A stretch of 29,734 bases of DNA from an uncultured Collinsella sp. (GTDB lineage Bacteria > Actinomycetota > Coriobacteriia > Coriobacteriales > Coriobacteriaceae): positions 1-29,734 of the forward strand of contig CABRID010000010.1 of assembly GCA_902470895.1 (NCBI GenBank), in the 5' to 3' direction. The position numbers and the translations under genes are program-made. The notes beneath the pieces were generated by a model, which worked only from the letters and a program-made list of their open reading frames with translations, was not told where the DNA came from and ran no database searches. Of the stretch, positions 17,153 to 25,193 are shown piece after piece. Position 1 is the first letter of the stretch. Each line of letters starts with the position of its first letter.

Positions 17153-18142
17153 TTGAAGACTGTTCATGTTGCCGCTGGGATCATTCGCAAAGAAGGATCC
17201 GATGAGCTGCTTGCCGTGCAGCGCGGCTACGGCGACATGCAAGGACTTTGGGAATTCCCGGGCGGCAAGCTCATGCGCGGCGAGACACCCGAAGACGCCG
17301 TGCGCCGCGAGCTCATGGAAGAGCTGCAGGTAAAAGTTACCAACCTGCGCGATTTCTATACCGTTGAGTATGACTACCCCGATTTTCACCTCTCGATGGA
17401 GTGCTACTACTGCTCGCTCGCCGATGAATCCGATGAGCCCCAGAAGCACGACCGCCAGCTCGATATCCGCTGGATTCCACGCACCTCACTTGCCACGGTG
17501 GAATGGATGCCCGCTGACAAGGGACTTATCGATGCCCTGATTGAGTTGAAGGAAGACCGGCTTGAGGCCAACGGCGCTGCCAACGACGCCGATGCCACCG
17601 CGACCGACGAGCCCGCCACCAAGCCCAAGCGCGCACCTAAGCGCCGTAGCAAAAAGCGCCCCAAACCAGGTCTGCTCGACGGCATCGATACCTCGGACCT
17701 TTCCGCCGACGAGCGCGAACTGGTGCGCCGTCGCGCCGCCATAAAAAAGTCCATGAAGGGCAACAAACGCGCGAACACCAAGCCCGAGCTGCTCGTACGA
17801 CAGCGCCTGCGCGCCGCGGGCCTTACGGGCTATCGCTTGGAATGGAAGGTTCCCGGCAAACCCGACATCGCCTTCCCCGGACGCAAGATCGCCATCTTCG
17901 TCAACGGCTGCTTTTGGCACCGCTGCCCCAAGTGCAACCCTAGCCAGCCCAAGCGCAACGTTGAGTTTTGGGAGGCAAAGTTCCGTCGCAACGTCGAGCG
18001 CGACCGAGCAGCCATCAACGCACTCACCCAAATGGGCTGGACACCCATAACCATCTGGGAATGCGAGCTCAAAAAAGACTGCATCGACGCCACGATGGAA
18101 AAGGTCATCGAGCAAGTTCGTGCCGCGACCCCGCAGCGCTAA
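17153..18142 (+). CDS. NUDIX hydrolase (MutT-like) fused to a Vsr mismatch endonuclease
   Basis: A 329-residue two-domain protein. Residues 1-135 are a NUDIX hydrolase with the box GKLMRGE-x7-RELMEELQV (38-60), like MutT enzymes that remove 8-oxo-dGTP. A basic, Ala/Pro/Lys-rich linker follows (about 140-175, with KPKRAPKRRSKKRPKP). Residues 200-329 are a Vsr very-short-patch-repair endonuclease: NTKPELLVRQRLRAAGL, PGKPDIAFPGRKIAIFVNG with the catalytic aspartate, CFWHRCPKC with the catalytic histidine and zinc-type cysteines, and NVERDRAAINALTQMGW..TIWECEL. Vsr nicks at T:G mismatches left by 5-methylcytosine deamination. The start is a TTG behind GAGAGGA; no ATG or GTG fits before the NUDIX core. 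No cytosine methyltransferase gene is in the window. The fusion is seen; that both halves are active is inferred. Confidence 0.92.
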   Translation: MKTVHVAAGIIRKEGSDELLAVQRGYGDMQGLWEFPGGKLMRGETPEDAVRRELMEELQVKVTNLRDFYTVEYDYPDFHLSMECYYCSLADESDEPQKHDRQLDIRWIPRTSLATVEWMPADKGLIDALIELKEDRLEANGAANDADATATDEPATKPKRAPKRRSKKRPKPGLLDGIDTSDLSADERELVRRRAAIKKSMKGNKRANTKPELLVRQRLRAAGLTGYRLEWKVPGKPDIAFPGRKIAIFVNGCFWHRCPKCNPSQPKRNVEFWEAKFRRNVERDRAAINALTQMGWTPITIWECELKKDCIDATMEKVIEQVRAATPQR

Positions 18143-18395
18143 AACAAGCCATTCACAGGTCCCGCACGCGCGCGCCACATCCGCATCACAAACCTTAGAA
18201 AGCCCTTAAGCTCAAAACCTTACAAGAGTGTTACTCAGTACCTCTGACCTGCGGTTTCATCGTAACACCAAACCAGGTTAAGCCTTTCTTTAGCGCTTCT
18301 TTGCGGCAGCCGCGGCATAATACTGCCAACGCACGGGGCCTAGCAGCATACCCCGAGCGCAACCTTTTGGTGGACATCGAGGAGGCCGCATAAGC
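18143..18395 (+). other. Intergenic stretch between the NUDIX-Vsr gene and a small ORF
   Basis: No gene is seen in these 253 bases. GTGTTAC (18228-18234) and GTAACAC (18262-18268) form a perfect 7-bp inverted repeat that encloses a small TCAG/CTGA pair. A CGGGG/CCCCG pair near 18335-18355 and a CATAATAC that could be a -10 box (about 18317) lie just before the small ORF. None is strong enough to name. Confidence 0.4.
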
Positions 18396-18605
18396 ATGCA
18401 TTCTTCCAATGACGCAGCACAGCAGCCATCCCTAAAACATGCAGACCTTTTCTCCTTCCCCCCGACACAGAGAAACGGTCTCCTCGACTCCCCCACCACA
18501 AAAACCAAGCGCTCAGCCGATCAGAGCCTCAACTTACGAGCATCCTTCGAAAAGCTCCAAGCATCCCTAGACAAGGCGTTCCCCGAACAGGCAAGAGCAA
18601 TCTAA
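18396..18605 (+). CDS. Small hypothetical protein (69 residues)
   Basis: An ATG behind GAGGAGG (about ten bases spacing) opens a 69-residue frame that ends 25 bases before the AraC regulator. The first half is rich in Ser, Pro, Gln and Thr; the last 25 residues (NLRASFEKLQASLDKAFPEQ) look like an amphipathic helix. There are no cysteines, membrane segments or recognisable domain. The good ribosome site and position favour a real gene, perhaps co-transcribed with the regulator, but I do not recognise it. Confidence 0.45.
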   Translation: MHSSNDAAQQPSLKHADLFSFPPTQRNGLLDSPTTKTKRSADQSLNLRASFEKLQASLDKAFPEQARAI

Positions 18606-18618
18606 GCCCATCGCGCTT

Positions 18619-18624
18619 TATACT
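18619..18624 (+). promoter_or_regulatory. TATACT -10 box immediately upstream of the AraC start codon
   Basis: TATACT at 18619-18624 ends six bases before the ATG at 18631, and no ribosome site lies between. Transcription would begin at or next to the start codon, suggesting a leaderless mRNA. No good -35 hexamer is seen. Confidence 0.4.
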
Positions 18625-18630
18625 GATGCC

Positions 18631-19569
18631 ATGCGAAACATGGATCACATAGAATTGCACCGCGGAGGACGCGAGGAAGCGTTTCCCGAGACCGCCGAAG
18701 ACTGGCCCTATATTGCCGAACGCGCAGAATTCGCTCGCTATCCGGGCAATTCCGTCCCCTGGCACTGGCATTCCGAAGTTGAGCTTTTCTACATGGAGCA
18801 GGGAGCGATTGACTATCGAACGCGCGCGGCTCATGAGCACGTACGCTTTGAGGAAGGGTCCGCCGGCTTTATCAACGGCGGCGTTTTGCACAGCACGCTG
18901 CAATCACCCAATTCGGCACCAGCCATTCAAATGTTGCATATCTTTCAGCCGTCGATGCTCGGCGATCCCGCGGGACGCCTTCAAAAGCGCTATATCAATC
19001 CTTTGCTGCAATGTCGAGGCGTCGATGTGCTCAAATGGTCGCCCACCAACCCCGACGATATGCCCTTTATCGATTTGCTAAAGAGTTCCTTTAACCACGA
19101 CCTTCAACGGCCGCAGAACGAGATGGCGCTTCGAAATAGCTTGTCAGAGCTCTGGATTCAGATTTACGCCAAGGCCGAACCGCTCTTTTCCTCCGACAAC
19201 GCCTCTTGGATGACCAACCGCGACGTACAGTTCAAGGCAATCCTGGACTATATCCGCGCAAACTATGCAGCCGCTATAGATGTGCCCCAGATGGCATCTG
19301 CAGCCGGCGTAAGCGAAAGAGAGTGTTACCGCATTATCGAAGCTTGCGCAGGAACGACCCCGGCGGCATATCTGCGCGCATACCGCGTAAACCGTGCTTG
19401 CGAACTTTTGGCACACACCACGCGAACGGTCCAGACAGTCGCGCGCCAATGCGGCTTTGCGACAGCAAGCCATCTTGGCCAGGTATTTAAAGAACAAATG
19501 GGATGCACTCCTTCGAGCTATCGAGCAGCGAGGCAGAATCTCGATAGCACCAGGCAGAAATCCCGCTAG
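18631..19569 (+). CDS. AraC-family transcriptional regulator with cupin sensor domain
   Basis: A 312-residue regulator. The N-terminal half is a cupin-like ligand domain with the motif PGNSVPWHWHSEVELFYMEQG (about residues 39-59), typical of AraC regulators that sense sugars. The C-terminal 100 residues hold two helix-turn-helix units: VPQMASAAGVSERECYRIIEACAGTTPAAYLRAYRVNRACELL and VQTVARQCGFATASHLGQVFKEQMGCTPSSYR. The ATG at 18631 has no ribosome site but lies directly behind a TATACT box; an ATG three codons on is an alternative. It precedes a HAD phosphatase by 56 bases on the same strand, which may be its target or just a neighbour. Confidence 0.92.
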   Translation: MRNMDHIELHRGGREEAFPETAEDWPYIAERAEFARYPGNSVPWHWHSEVELFYMEQGAIDYRTRAAHEHVRFEEGSAGFINGGVLHSTLQSPNSAPAIQMLHIFQPSMLGDPAGRLQKRYINPLLQCRGVDVLKWSPTNPDDMPFIDLLKSSFNHDLQRPQNEMALRNSLSELWIQIYAKAEPLFSSDNASWMTNRDVQFKAILDYIRANYAAAIDVPQMASAAGVSERECYRIIEACAGTTPAAYLRAYRVNRACELLAHTTRTVQTVARQCGFATASHLGQVFKEQMGCTPSSYRAARQNLDSTRQKSR

Positions 19570-19625
19570 CCTTTCTTCTGTCACCGCATCAAACTTGCAG
19601 GCAAACAACAGAGAGGAGCAATCAT

Positions 19626-20249
19626 ATGAAGCACTTTGACCATATCGTGTTTGATGTTGATGGAACATTGGCAGATACAGAAGAAAGCGTTCTATCATCG
19701 CTTGTCCAGATTGTCCAAGAAGAGACCGGCAAAACGCCCCCCCGACACGAGCTTGAATTTGCCCTCGGCATACCCGGCAAGAATGCCCTTGAGAAACTTG
19801 GGATCTACTCGCAAGCAACGTTGGATCGCTGGTGCCAAGTTGCCGCCAGCTTTAAAAGCACCATCAGCGTGTTTCCAGGTTTGCTTGAAGTCATCGCAAC
19901 ACTCGCCGATAGCGGTTGCAATCTTGGCATTGTCTCCTCACGCGCGCGCGACGAATACGCAGAAGAAATAGCACCCCTTGGCTTCGATAAGTATTTTGAG
20001 CACATCATCCTTGTCGAAGACACAACCGAACACAAGCCCGCACCCGCACCCATGCTCGAATATCTCCGACGTACGGGCGCAAACCCCAACAGCGTCATCT
20101 ACGTTGGTGACACCGTCTACGACGAACAATGCGCGACTTCAGCAGGGGTCAATTTTGCCCGAGCAGCATGGGGATCACACCAAGACATCCCAAACGCCAC
20201 CTACAACCTCAAAACCCCCAACGACCTATTAACCCTAACAACCAAGTAA
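19626..20249 (+). CDS. HAD-family hydrolase (phosphoglycolate phosphatase-like)
   Basis: A 207-residue haloacid-dehalogenase phosphatase. Motif I is FDVDGTLADTE (residues 9-19) with the nucleophile aspartate, motif II is the serine in LGIVSSR, motif III the lysine in EHKPAPAPM and motif IV YVGDTVYDEQCA. The helical cap between motifs I and II places it in the class that includes Gph, PpaX and beta-phosphoglucomutase; ending motif I with DGTLADTE fits a phosphatase. It has a GAGAGGAG ribosome site. The substrate is not determined. Confidence 0.92.
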   Translation: MKHFDHIVFDVDGTLADTEESVLSSLVQIVQEETGKTPPRHELEFALGIPGKNALEKLGIYSQATLDRWCQVAASFKSTISVFPGLLEVIATLADSGCNLGIVSSRARDEYAEEIAPLGFDKYFEHIILVEDTTEHKPAPAPMLEYLRRTGANPNSVIYVGDTVYDEQCATSAGVNFARAAWGSHQDIPNATYNLKTPNDLLTLTTK

Positions 20250-20312
20250 CCCTCCCATCCCAAATTCGCAGTCCTAACGCCACAAGGGCGACGACCTCGA
20301 GAAGGTCAACTT

Positions 20313-20437
20313 GGGAGGGACGAGGGCTTAGTTCCCCAATCTTTCCGCAGAGGGCAAAAAGCCTCGCCGCACGAAGTGCGCAGCGAGGCTTTTTGCATGC
20401 CCGAGGACGATTGGGGAACTAAGCCCTCATCCCTCCC
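20313..20437. repeat. Long nested palindrome (element B), between two convergent genes
   Basis: Arms 20313-20341 and 20409-20437 pair over 29 bases with one G-T wobble. Inside is a second hairpin (GCAAAAAGCCTCGC around 20354 with GCGAGGCTTTTTGC) topped by CGCAC-GAA-GTGCG. The segments TTTCCGCAG and GCATGCCCGAGGA lie at the same places as in element A (2417-2561), while the outer arms differ in sequence and stay complementary. It separates the HAD gene (plus) from the aldolase gene (minus), so it could terminate both. Confidence 0.8.
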
Positions 20438-20470
20438 CGGGATATGTAGCGAGTCGGAGTACCCTTGCTG

Positions 20471-21328
20471 TTACTCTGCTTTGCCCACAGAGTTGAGGTT
20501 GGTCATGCGGATCTTAACCAGCTCGGTGATCTCGCGCATGCCCTCCTTGGCCGGCTTCTTGGGGTCGAAGCAGGCAGGGTTCTCGGCCATGTATGCCATG
20601 AAGCCCTTGGTGTAGGCCTGACGCAGCTCGGTGGCGTAGTTAACCTTGCAGATGCCGTTCTTCACAGCCTCGGCAACCTGCTCATCGGGCACGCCAGAGG
20701 TGCCGTGCAGGACCAGCGGCACGTCGACGGCGTCGCGGATGGCCTTGACCACGGACTGCTCGATGTGCGGATCGCTCGTGTACACGCCGTGGCTGGTGCC
20801 AACGCCAATGGCCAGCGACGTGCAGCCAGTGCGCTCGACGAACTCCTTGGCCTCGGCGGGATCGGTGTAGGGGCTCTCGCCCTCAACCGCGGGACCGTCG
20901 TCCTCCTTGCCGCCAACCTTGCCGAGCTCGGCCTCGACGGGCACGCCCATGGCGCGGCCAGCGTCGGCGACGGACTTGGTCAGAGCGATGTTGTCCTCGA
21001 AGGACTCGTGCGAACCGTCGATCATGACGGAGGTGTAGCCCGTGCGGAAGGCCTGCATGCAGCGGTCATAGCCATCGCCGTGATCGAGGTGCAGAGCGAC
21101 GGGCACGGAAGCGCGCTCGGCGGCAGCCTTGACCATGCCGTAGAAGTAATCCAGGCCAGCGGTCTTGATGGTGCCCGGGGTGGTCTGCATGATGACGGGG
21201 GACTTGGTCTCCTCGGCAGCGGCCAGAACGGCCATAACAAACTCGAGGTTCTCGACGTTGAACGCGCCGACGGCGTAGTGGCCGGCCTGAGCGTCCTTGA
21301 GCATCTTTTCGGTGGTAACAAGTGCCAT
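20471..21328 (-). CDS. fba: Class II fructose-bisphosphate (ketose-bisphosphate) aldolase
   Basis: A 285-residue zinc-dependent aldolase that splits fructose-1,6-bisphosphate into glyceraldehyde-3-phosphate and dihydroxyacetone phosphate, or the tagatose analogue. Zinc and catalytic motifs are visible: VALHLDHGDGYDRCMQAF with the HLDH pair, VEAELGKVGGKEDD, GVGTSHGVY with a zinc histidine and PLVLHGTSGVPDEQ with another. The frame is open to 21712, but the ATG at 21328 is chosen because of the GGGAGAGGAG ribosome site and the family N-terminus MALVTTEKMLKDAQAGHYAVGAFNV (split here only for naming). A DeoR regulator is transcribed divergently, which points to controlled expression in a sugar pathway; fructose versus tagatose use is not decided. 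Confidence 0.94.
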   Translation of the reverse strand: MALVTTEKMLKDAQAGHYAVGAFNVENLEFVMAVLAAAEETKSPVIMQTTPGTIKTAGLDYFYGMVKAAAERASVPVALHLDHGDGYDRCMQAFRTGYTSVMIDGSHESFEDNIALTKSVADAGRAMGVPVEAELGKVGGKEDDGPAVEGESPYTDPAEAKEFVERTGCTSLAIGVGTSHGVYTSDPHIEQSVVKAIRDAVDVPLVLHGTSGVPDEQVAEAVKNGICKVNYATELRQAYTKGFMAYMAENPACFDPKKPAKEGMREITELVKIRMTNLNSVGKAE

Positions 21329-21662
21329 GAGCGTTTGCTCCTCTCCCTCGCCCGCATCTGGACATCGGGCGTACGTGTTCGCAAGGCATTTTACCTTGCG
21401 TTTTGCTGCGCTCATTGTATGAAATTCAGCGGGTATGAATGTGCGAGATGTTGTCACTCCGCAGGGCAAGACTCTCAATTTTGAAAAGCAAACGGAAGGG
21501 TATTGTGCCAAGCGCATGCGTTCGATATTGAGTTTTGAGTCTTGATTGCCTTTCTTTTGTAGAAAAGATAAGTAATCGAAAGGCGTTTTCTTACTCAAAA
21601 AGAAAATGAACGAAAATAGAGTCAACACAATTCCTGCAAATTTAGCCGAGAATGGAGCAAGC
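21329..21662. promoter_or_regulatory. Shared regulatory region between the aldolase and DeoR genes
   Basis: A gene-free 334-base stretch, AT-rich near the regulator. TTGCCT (21546-21551) and TAAGTA (21569-21574) with a 17-base spacer form a plausible plus-strand promoter. CAAGACTC (21467-21474) and GAGTCTTG (21537-21544) are an inverted repeat, each followed inwards by TCAAT/ATTGA-like bases, and could be DeoR sites. For the aldolase, TACAAT-like boxes lie around 21415-21420 on the minus strand without a clear -35. Confidence 0.45.
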
Positions 21663-22466
21663 ATGGCCCAAGCCACCAACCGTGCCTTTGCCGACGAACG
21701 CCGTACCGCCATTTTGGAAATGCTCGATCATAATGCCTCGGTGCAGGTAGCAGAAATCGCCCAGACCTTTGGCGTGTCCTCCGTCACCGCCCGCGCCGAC
21801 CTTGACGCGCTCGCCGAAGCAGGCAAGCTGCGCCGCACACATGGTGGTGCCGTATCGCTCCACAAACGCCTAACCGTTTCCACGCAGGATCGCCGCATCA
21901 ATGTCAACGTCGCCGCCAAGCAGGCCATCGCGCAAAGCGCCATCGAGCTCGTCAATGACGGCGACACGCTGCTCGTCGACTCGGGCACCACGGCGCTCGA
22001 GTTCGTCCGGCTCCTCGATCAGCGCGACGGTATCACCGTCATCACGGCCGACATTACCATTGCCGATTACATCGACGAGAGCATGCCCTCAGTCGATGTC
22101 GTCATGCTGGGCGGGGCGCTGCGCAAAGGCCATCGTTATTTGTACGGACCGCTCACTATGCAGGCGCTCCAAATGGTCCATGCCGATCTGGCCGTCATGT
22201 GCCCCGGCGCCTTTGTCCCCAGCTGCGGCTTTACGACCGACTTTCCCCAGATGGCCGAGACCAAAACGGCTATGATCGCCGCGGCCCATCAAAGCGTCGC
22301 CCTCATGGACGCCAGCAAGGTTAACGGACGCGGCATGTACCGCTTTGCCGAGCTGACCGATGTCGACACCGTCGTGATGGACCGCGACCCCGACGATGCT
22401 GTTGCCATCTCAATCGCCGAGATCGCCGACGACGCCCGCCCAAACCTCATCATCGCCAGCGCGTAA
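21663..22466 (+). CDS. DeoR-family transcriptional regulator
   Basis: A 267-residue DeoR/GlpR repressor. The N-terminal helix-turn-helix segment includes RRTAILEMLDHNASVQVAEIAQTFGVSSVTARADLDALAEAGKLRRTHGG, matching the DeoR signature, and the C-terminal half is the sugar-phosphate-sensing domain with LLVDSGTTALEF, TADITIADY and LMDASKVNGRG. The ATG at 21663 is preferred over 21606 because GGAG lies six bases before it and the family usually starts about this far ahead of the helix-turn-helix. The divergent aldolase gene is its likely target, with a phosphorylated sugar as effector. Confidence 0.92.
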   Translation: MAQATNRAFADERRTAILEMLDHNASVQVAEIAQTFGVSSVTARADLDALAEAGKLRRTHGGAVSLHKRLTVSTQDRRINVNVAAKQAIAQSAIELVNDGDTLLVDSGTTALEFVRLLDQRDGITVITADITIADYIDESMPSVDVVMLGGALRKGHRYLYGPLTMQALQMVHADLAVMCPGAFVPSCGFTTDFPQMAETKTAMIAAAHQSVALMDASKVNGRGMYRFAELTDVDTVVMDRDPDDAVAISIAEIADDARPNLIIASA

Positions 22467-22471
22467 ACAAA

Positions 22472-22508
22472 AACCACCACAAAGGTGCCTGTCCCCTTTG
22501 TGGTGGTT
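22472..22508. terminator. Bidirectional terminator between deoR and the flavodiiron gene
   Basis: AACCACCACAAAGG (22472-22485) pairs perfectly with CCTTTGTGGTGGTT (22495-22508); the loop is TGCCTGTCC. It lies between the convergent stops at 22466 and 22533. The loop sequence resembles that at 12675-12710 and may mark a REP-like family. Confidence 0.8.
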
Positions 22509-22532
22509 CGTGCGTCAAAAGTGAACGTATTG

Positions 22533-23693
22533 CTACTTAGCAAGTTCGTCGGCAAGGGCCTCGATCTGAGCGCGCGATGCGTCGTTGAGCGAACCCAGGA
22601 CGGTCACTTTGTTCTGCGTCAGGGTGATGTCCTTCATACCCTCGAGCTCCTTAGTCATAACCTTAGCGGCGACAGGTGCCCAAGAACCGGCCTCGACGAG
22701 CGCCACGGTGCGGTTCTGGTAGGCATGCTCAGCGAGCGTGTGGATGAAGGTGCTCATGAACGGGAAGATCTCGCCCTGATAGGTGATGGAGGCGAGCACC
22801 AGACGGTCATAGCGGAACGCATCCTCAACGGCCTCGGCCATGTCGTCGCGAGCCAAGTCAAAGACGGAAACCTTCTGGCCGCGGGCCTCGAGCGCAGACG
22901 CAAGCTCCTCAACGGCGGCCTTCAGATGGCCGTACACGCTCGCATAGGCAATCGTGATGCCCTCGTCCTCGGGCTGATAGCTCGACCAGGTGTTGTAGGT
23001 GTCGAGGTAATAGCCCAGATTCTCGGTAAGAACAGGACCATGGAGCGGACAGATGATCTGGATATCCAGATCGGCGGCCTTCTTGAGCACGGTCTGCACG
23101 AATTTGCCGAACTTACCGACGATGCCAAAGTAGTAGCGGCGCGCTTCGCAAGCCCAGCCTTCCGGGTCCTCGATGTCGTTGGCGCCGAACTTGCCAAAGC
23201 CGTCGGCACTAAAGAGCACCTTGTCGGTAGACTCGTAGGAGAAAATCACCTCGGGCCAGTGAACGTTGGGAGCGCCGACAAACGTTAGGCTGTGACCGCC
23301 CAGATCGAGCACGTCGCCCTCTTTGACGACCATCTTGCGCTCGGGGTAGTCGGTGCCAAAGTAGTTGACCATCATGCGGAAGGCACCCATGCTGGCCACA
23401 ATCTGTGCCTGGGGGTAGCGCTCCATAAAGGCGGCGATGCCAGCAGAGTGATCGGGCTCCATGTGATGGATAACCAGGTAGTCGGGCGTACGTCCATCGA
23501 GCGCGGCCTCGAGGTTGCCGAGCCACTCGTCGACAAAACCACCGTCGACCGAATCGGCGACAGCGATCTTCTCGCCCAAGATAACGTAGCTGTTGTATGC
23601 CATACCATTCTCGGACACATCGTACTGGCCCTCGAACAGGTCAATGTCGTGATCGTCGACGCCAACGTAGCGGATATCCTTGGTGATCTCCAT
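22533..23693 (-). CDS. Flavodiiron protein (FprA family, oxygen or NO reductase)
   Basis: A 386-residue A-type flavodiiron protein that reduces oxygen to water, or nitric oxide to nitrous oxide, in anaerobes. The N-terminal beta-lactamase-like domain holds the diiron ligands: HMEPDH at 77-82 (His77, Glu79, Asp81), His145 in APNVHWPE, Asp164 in FSADGFGKFG and His218 in CPLHGP. The C-terminal flavodoxin domain starts near residue 250 with the FMN loop YASVYGHLKAA. There is no fused rubredoxin or flavin reductase domain, so electrons must come from a separate partner. The ATG at 23693 is chosen over 23750 because of AGGAGG nine bases ahead. It is a single gene, with no partner nearby. Confidence 0.95.
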   Translation of the reverse strand: MEITKDIRYVGVDDHDIDLFEGQYDVSENGMAYNSYVILGEKIAVADSVDGGFVDEWLGNLEAALDGRTPDYLVIHHMEPDHSAGIAAFMERYPQAQIVASMGAFRMMVNYFGTDYPERKMVVKEGDVLDLGGHSLTFVGAPNVHWPEVIFSYESTDKVLFSADGFGKFGANDIEDPEGWACEARRYYFGIVGKFGKFVQTVLKKAADLDIQIICPLHGPVLTENLGYYLDTYNTWSSYQPEDEGITIAYASVYGHLKAAVEELASALEARGQKVSVFDLARDDMAEAVEDAFRYDRLVLASITYQGEIFPFMSTFIHTLAEHAYQNRTVALVEAGSWAPVAAKVMTKELEGMKDITLTQNKVTVLGSLNDASRAQIEALADELAK

Positions 23694-23822
23694 CAGGCAA
23701 AGCCTCCTAGATAGACAAAATAACCCGTCTATCATAGCACTCGGCAGCATTCCAACTGTTATCCGCCGGCATCCTTACCGATTGTTATTGAAATACGATA
23801 AATCGCCGTTTACCTGCGCAAA

Positions 23823-24854
23823 CTATGAGCGTGGTATCGCCGTGCTATGTCGAATAATGAGCTGGCCGGGAATACGAATGGCAACGGTTTTGCCCGCCGT
23901 ACCCGCCTCGGGAACCGCATGCTCGAATACCTCGCGTCCGCGCTGATGCAAATCGAATCGAACGGTCGTGAGCTCGTTATGCGCGACAAAATCATCGAGC
24001 GAATCGTCGACACCCACCACGCTCACGTCCTCGGGCACGCGCAGGCCGCTATCGCGCAGCGCTGCAATCGCGCCATTTGCCATCTGGTCGTTTGCCGCGT
24101 AAATCGCCGTCATGGCGCGATCGTGCTCGGCCAGGTACCTGCCGGCCTCGTAGCCGCTGTTGGCAGACCAGTCGCCCTCGAGCGGCTCTGCCGGCTCGAT
24201 GTGTTTACGCTCGAGCGCATCCTGCCAACCGGCTCGACGAAATTGCTCGTCGACCGAGAACGACGGGCCGCCAATATAGCGAATCTGCCCGTGCCCCAGC
24301 TCAAACAGGTGATCCATAAGCAAGAGCGAGCAGCCGTAATGGTCGGAATCGACCGTAGTCACGCGCGGATGCGCGTACATGGTAACGATGACCGTTCCAA
24401 TGCCCGGCAGTGGATCAAACGTCTCAAAATCGGGCGCCATGCGGCTCATGCCGATGATGATGCCATCGACCGGCAGGGCCGCCATGCGACGCGTGGCCTC
24501 GGCAAGCGAAAACTCCTCGGTCTTGGACATCTCGACCAGCGTAATGGCGCAGCTATGCTCGCGAGCGGCGCTGGCGATGCCGTCAATCATCGTCAGGTTC
24601 CCAAACTTGGTGACATCGTTGACGCATAAGCCAACCGAATGGTAGCGACCGTCGCGCAACGAACGGCCGGCATAGCTCGGACGAAAGCCGAGCTCCTGCA
24701 TGGCGGCCTGCACGCGCCGGCGCGTCTGCTCGTTCACATTGGGCAGGCCGTTGGCGACGCGCGAGACCGTCTGCTGCGAAACGCCAGCAGCGCGGGCGAC
24801 GTCGGCCATGGAAACCGGACGCGAGCCTGTATCGTTGGAGGGGCGCCTTGCCAC
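23823..24854 (-). CDS. LacI/GalR-family regulator divergent from galK
   Basis: A 343-residue repressor. The helix-turn-helix is SMADVARAAGVSQQTVSRVANG (about residues 15-36), followed by the hinge FRPSYAGRSLRDG and the periplasmic-binding-like domain with PVDGIIIGMSR, the segment IRYIGGPSFSVDEQFRRAGW and VPEDVSVVGVDDS. Its start is a GTG at 24854 behind AAGGTG. It is transcribed away from galK-galT, and the shared intergenic region has three copies of GTTAACGTACTC, one near its own start, so it is very probably the galactose-responsive repressor of galKT and of itself. This role is inferred. Confidence 0.92.
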   Translation of the reverse strand: MARRPSNDTGSRPVSMADVARAAGVSQQTVSRVANGLPNVNEQTRRRVQAAMQELGFRPSYAGRSLRDGRYHSVGLCVNDVTKFGNLTMIDGIASAAREHSCAITLVEMSKTEEFSLAEATRRMAALPVDGIIIGMSRMAPDFETFDPLPGIGTVIVTMYAHPRVTTVDSDHYGCSLLLMDHLFELGHGQIRYIGGPSFSVDEQFRRAGWQDALERKHIEPAEPLEGDWSANSGYEAGRYLAEHDRAMTAIYAANDQMANGAIAALRDSGLRVPEDVSVVGVDDSLDDFVAHNELTTVRFDLHQRGREVFEHAVPEAGTAGKTVAIRIPGQLIIRHSTAIPRS

Positions 24855-25193
24855 AAGATCACCTTCACCCTTGCGAGATCAAAATAGCGTGCATGCCGAC
24901 CCGTGCAGGAATTGAGCCCGCGCGGAGGGTCGCCATCGTCGGATGCATGTTAACGTACTCTACTTTTTCTAGCTGCAGCTTTTCTGCTCTATAAGTCCAT
25001 ACGGCACTACCGTTCACGGCCGAATTTCGACCGATTACCAGATTCTCAAAAAGTGATAAGTATTGTGTTATGAGTACGTTAACATAGCCCTTAACGTGCG
25101 GCATTGTGGATGCTGAGTTCATGCCGCTTCAAATTGTTAACGTACTCATAACGACGCAAAAAATCGTCCGTACGCGCCAAGGAAAGGACCCCC
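24855..25193. promoter_or_regulatory. Operators and promoter region between the LacI regulator and galK
   Basis: Three copies of a LacI-type half-palindrome with central CG: GTTAACGTACTC at 24949-24960 and 25136-25147 (plus) and GAGTACGTTAAC at 25072-25083 (minus copy). The last two lie in opposite orientation 64 bases apart within a longer inverted repeat, suited to loop formation. A weaker relative (CTTAACGTGCGG) is at 25090-25101. TTACCA with TAAGTA 16 bases later (about 25036-25063) is a possible galK promoter, with the second operator just after it. AGGAAAGGA is the galK ribosome site. Confidence 0.65.

Noticed and set aside
21329..21712. N-terminal extension of the aldolase frame to 413 residues
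   Set aside because: The extension is AT-rich intergenic sequence and the family begins at the ATG at 21328 with a strong ribosome site.
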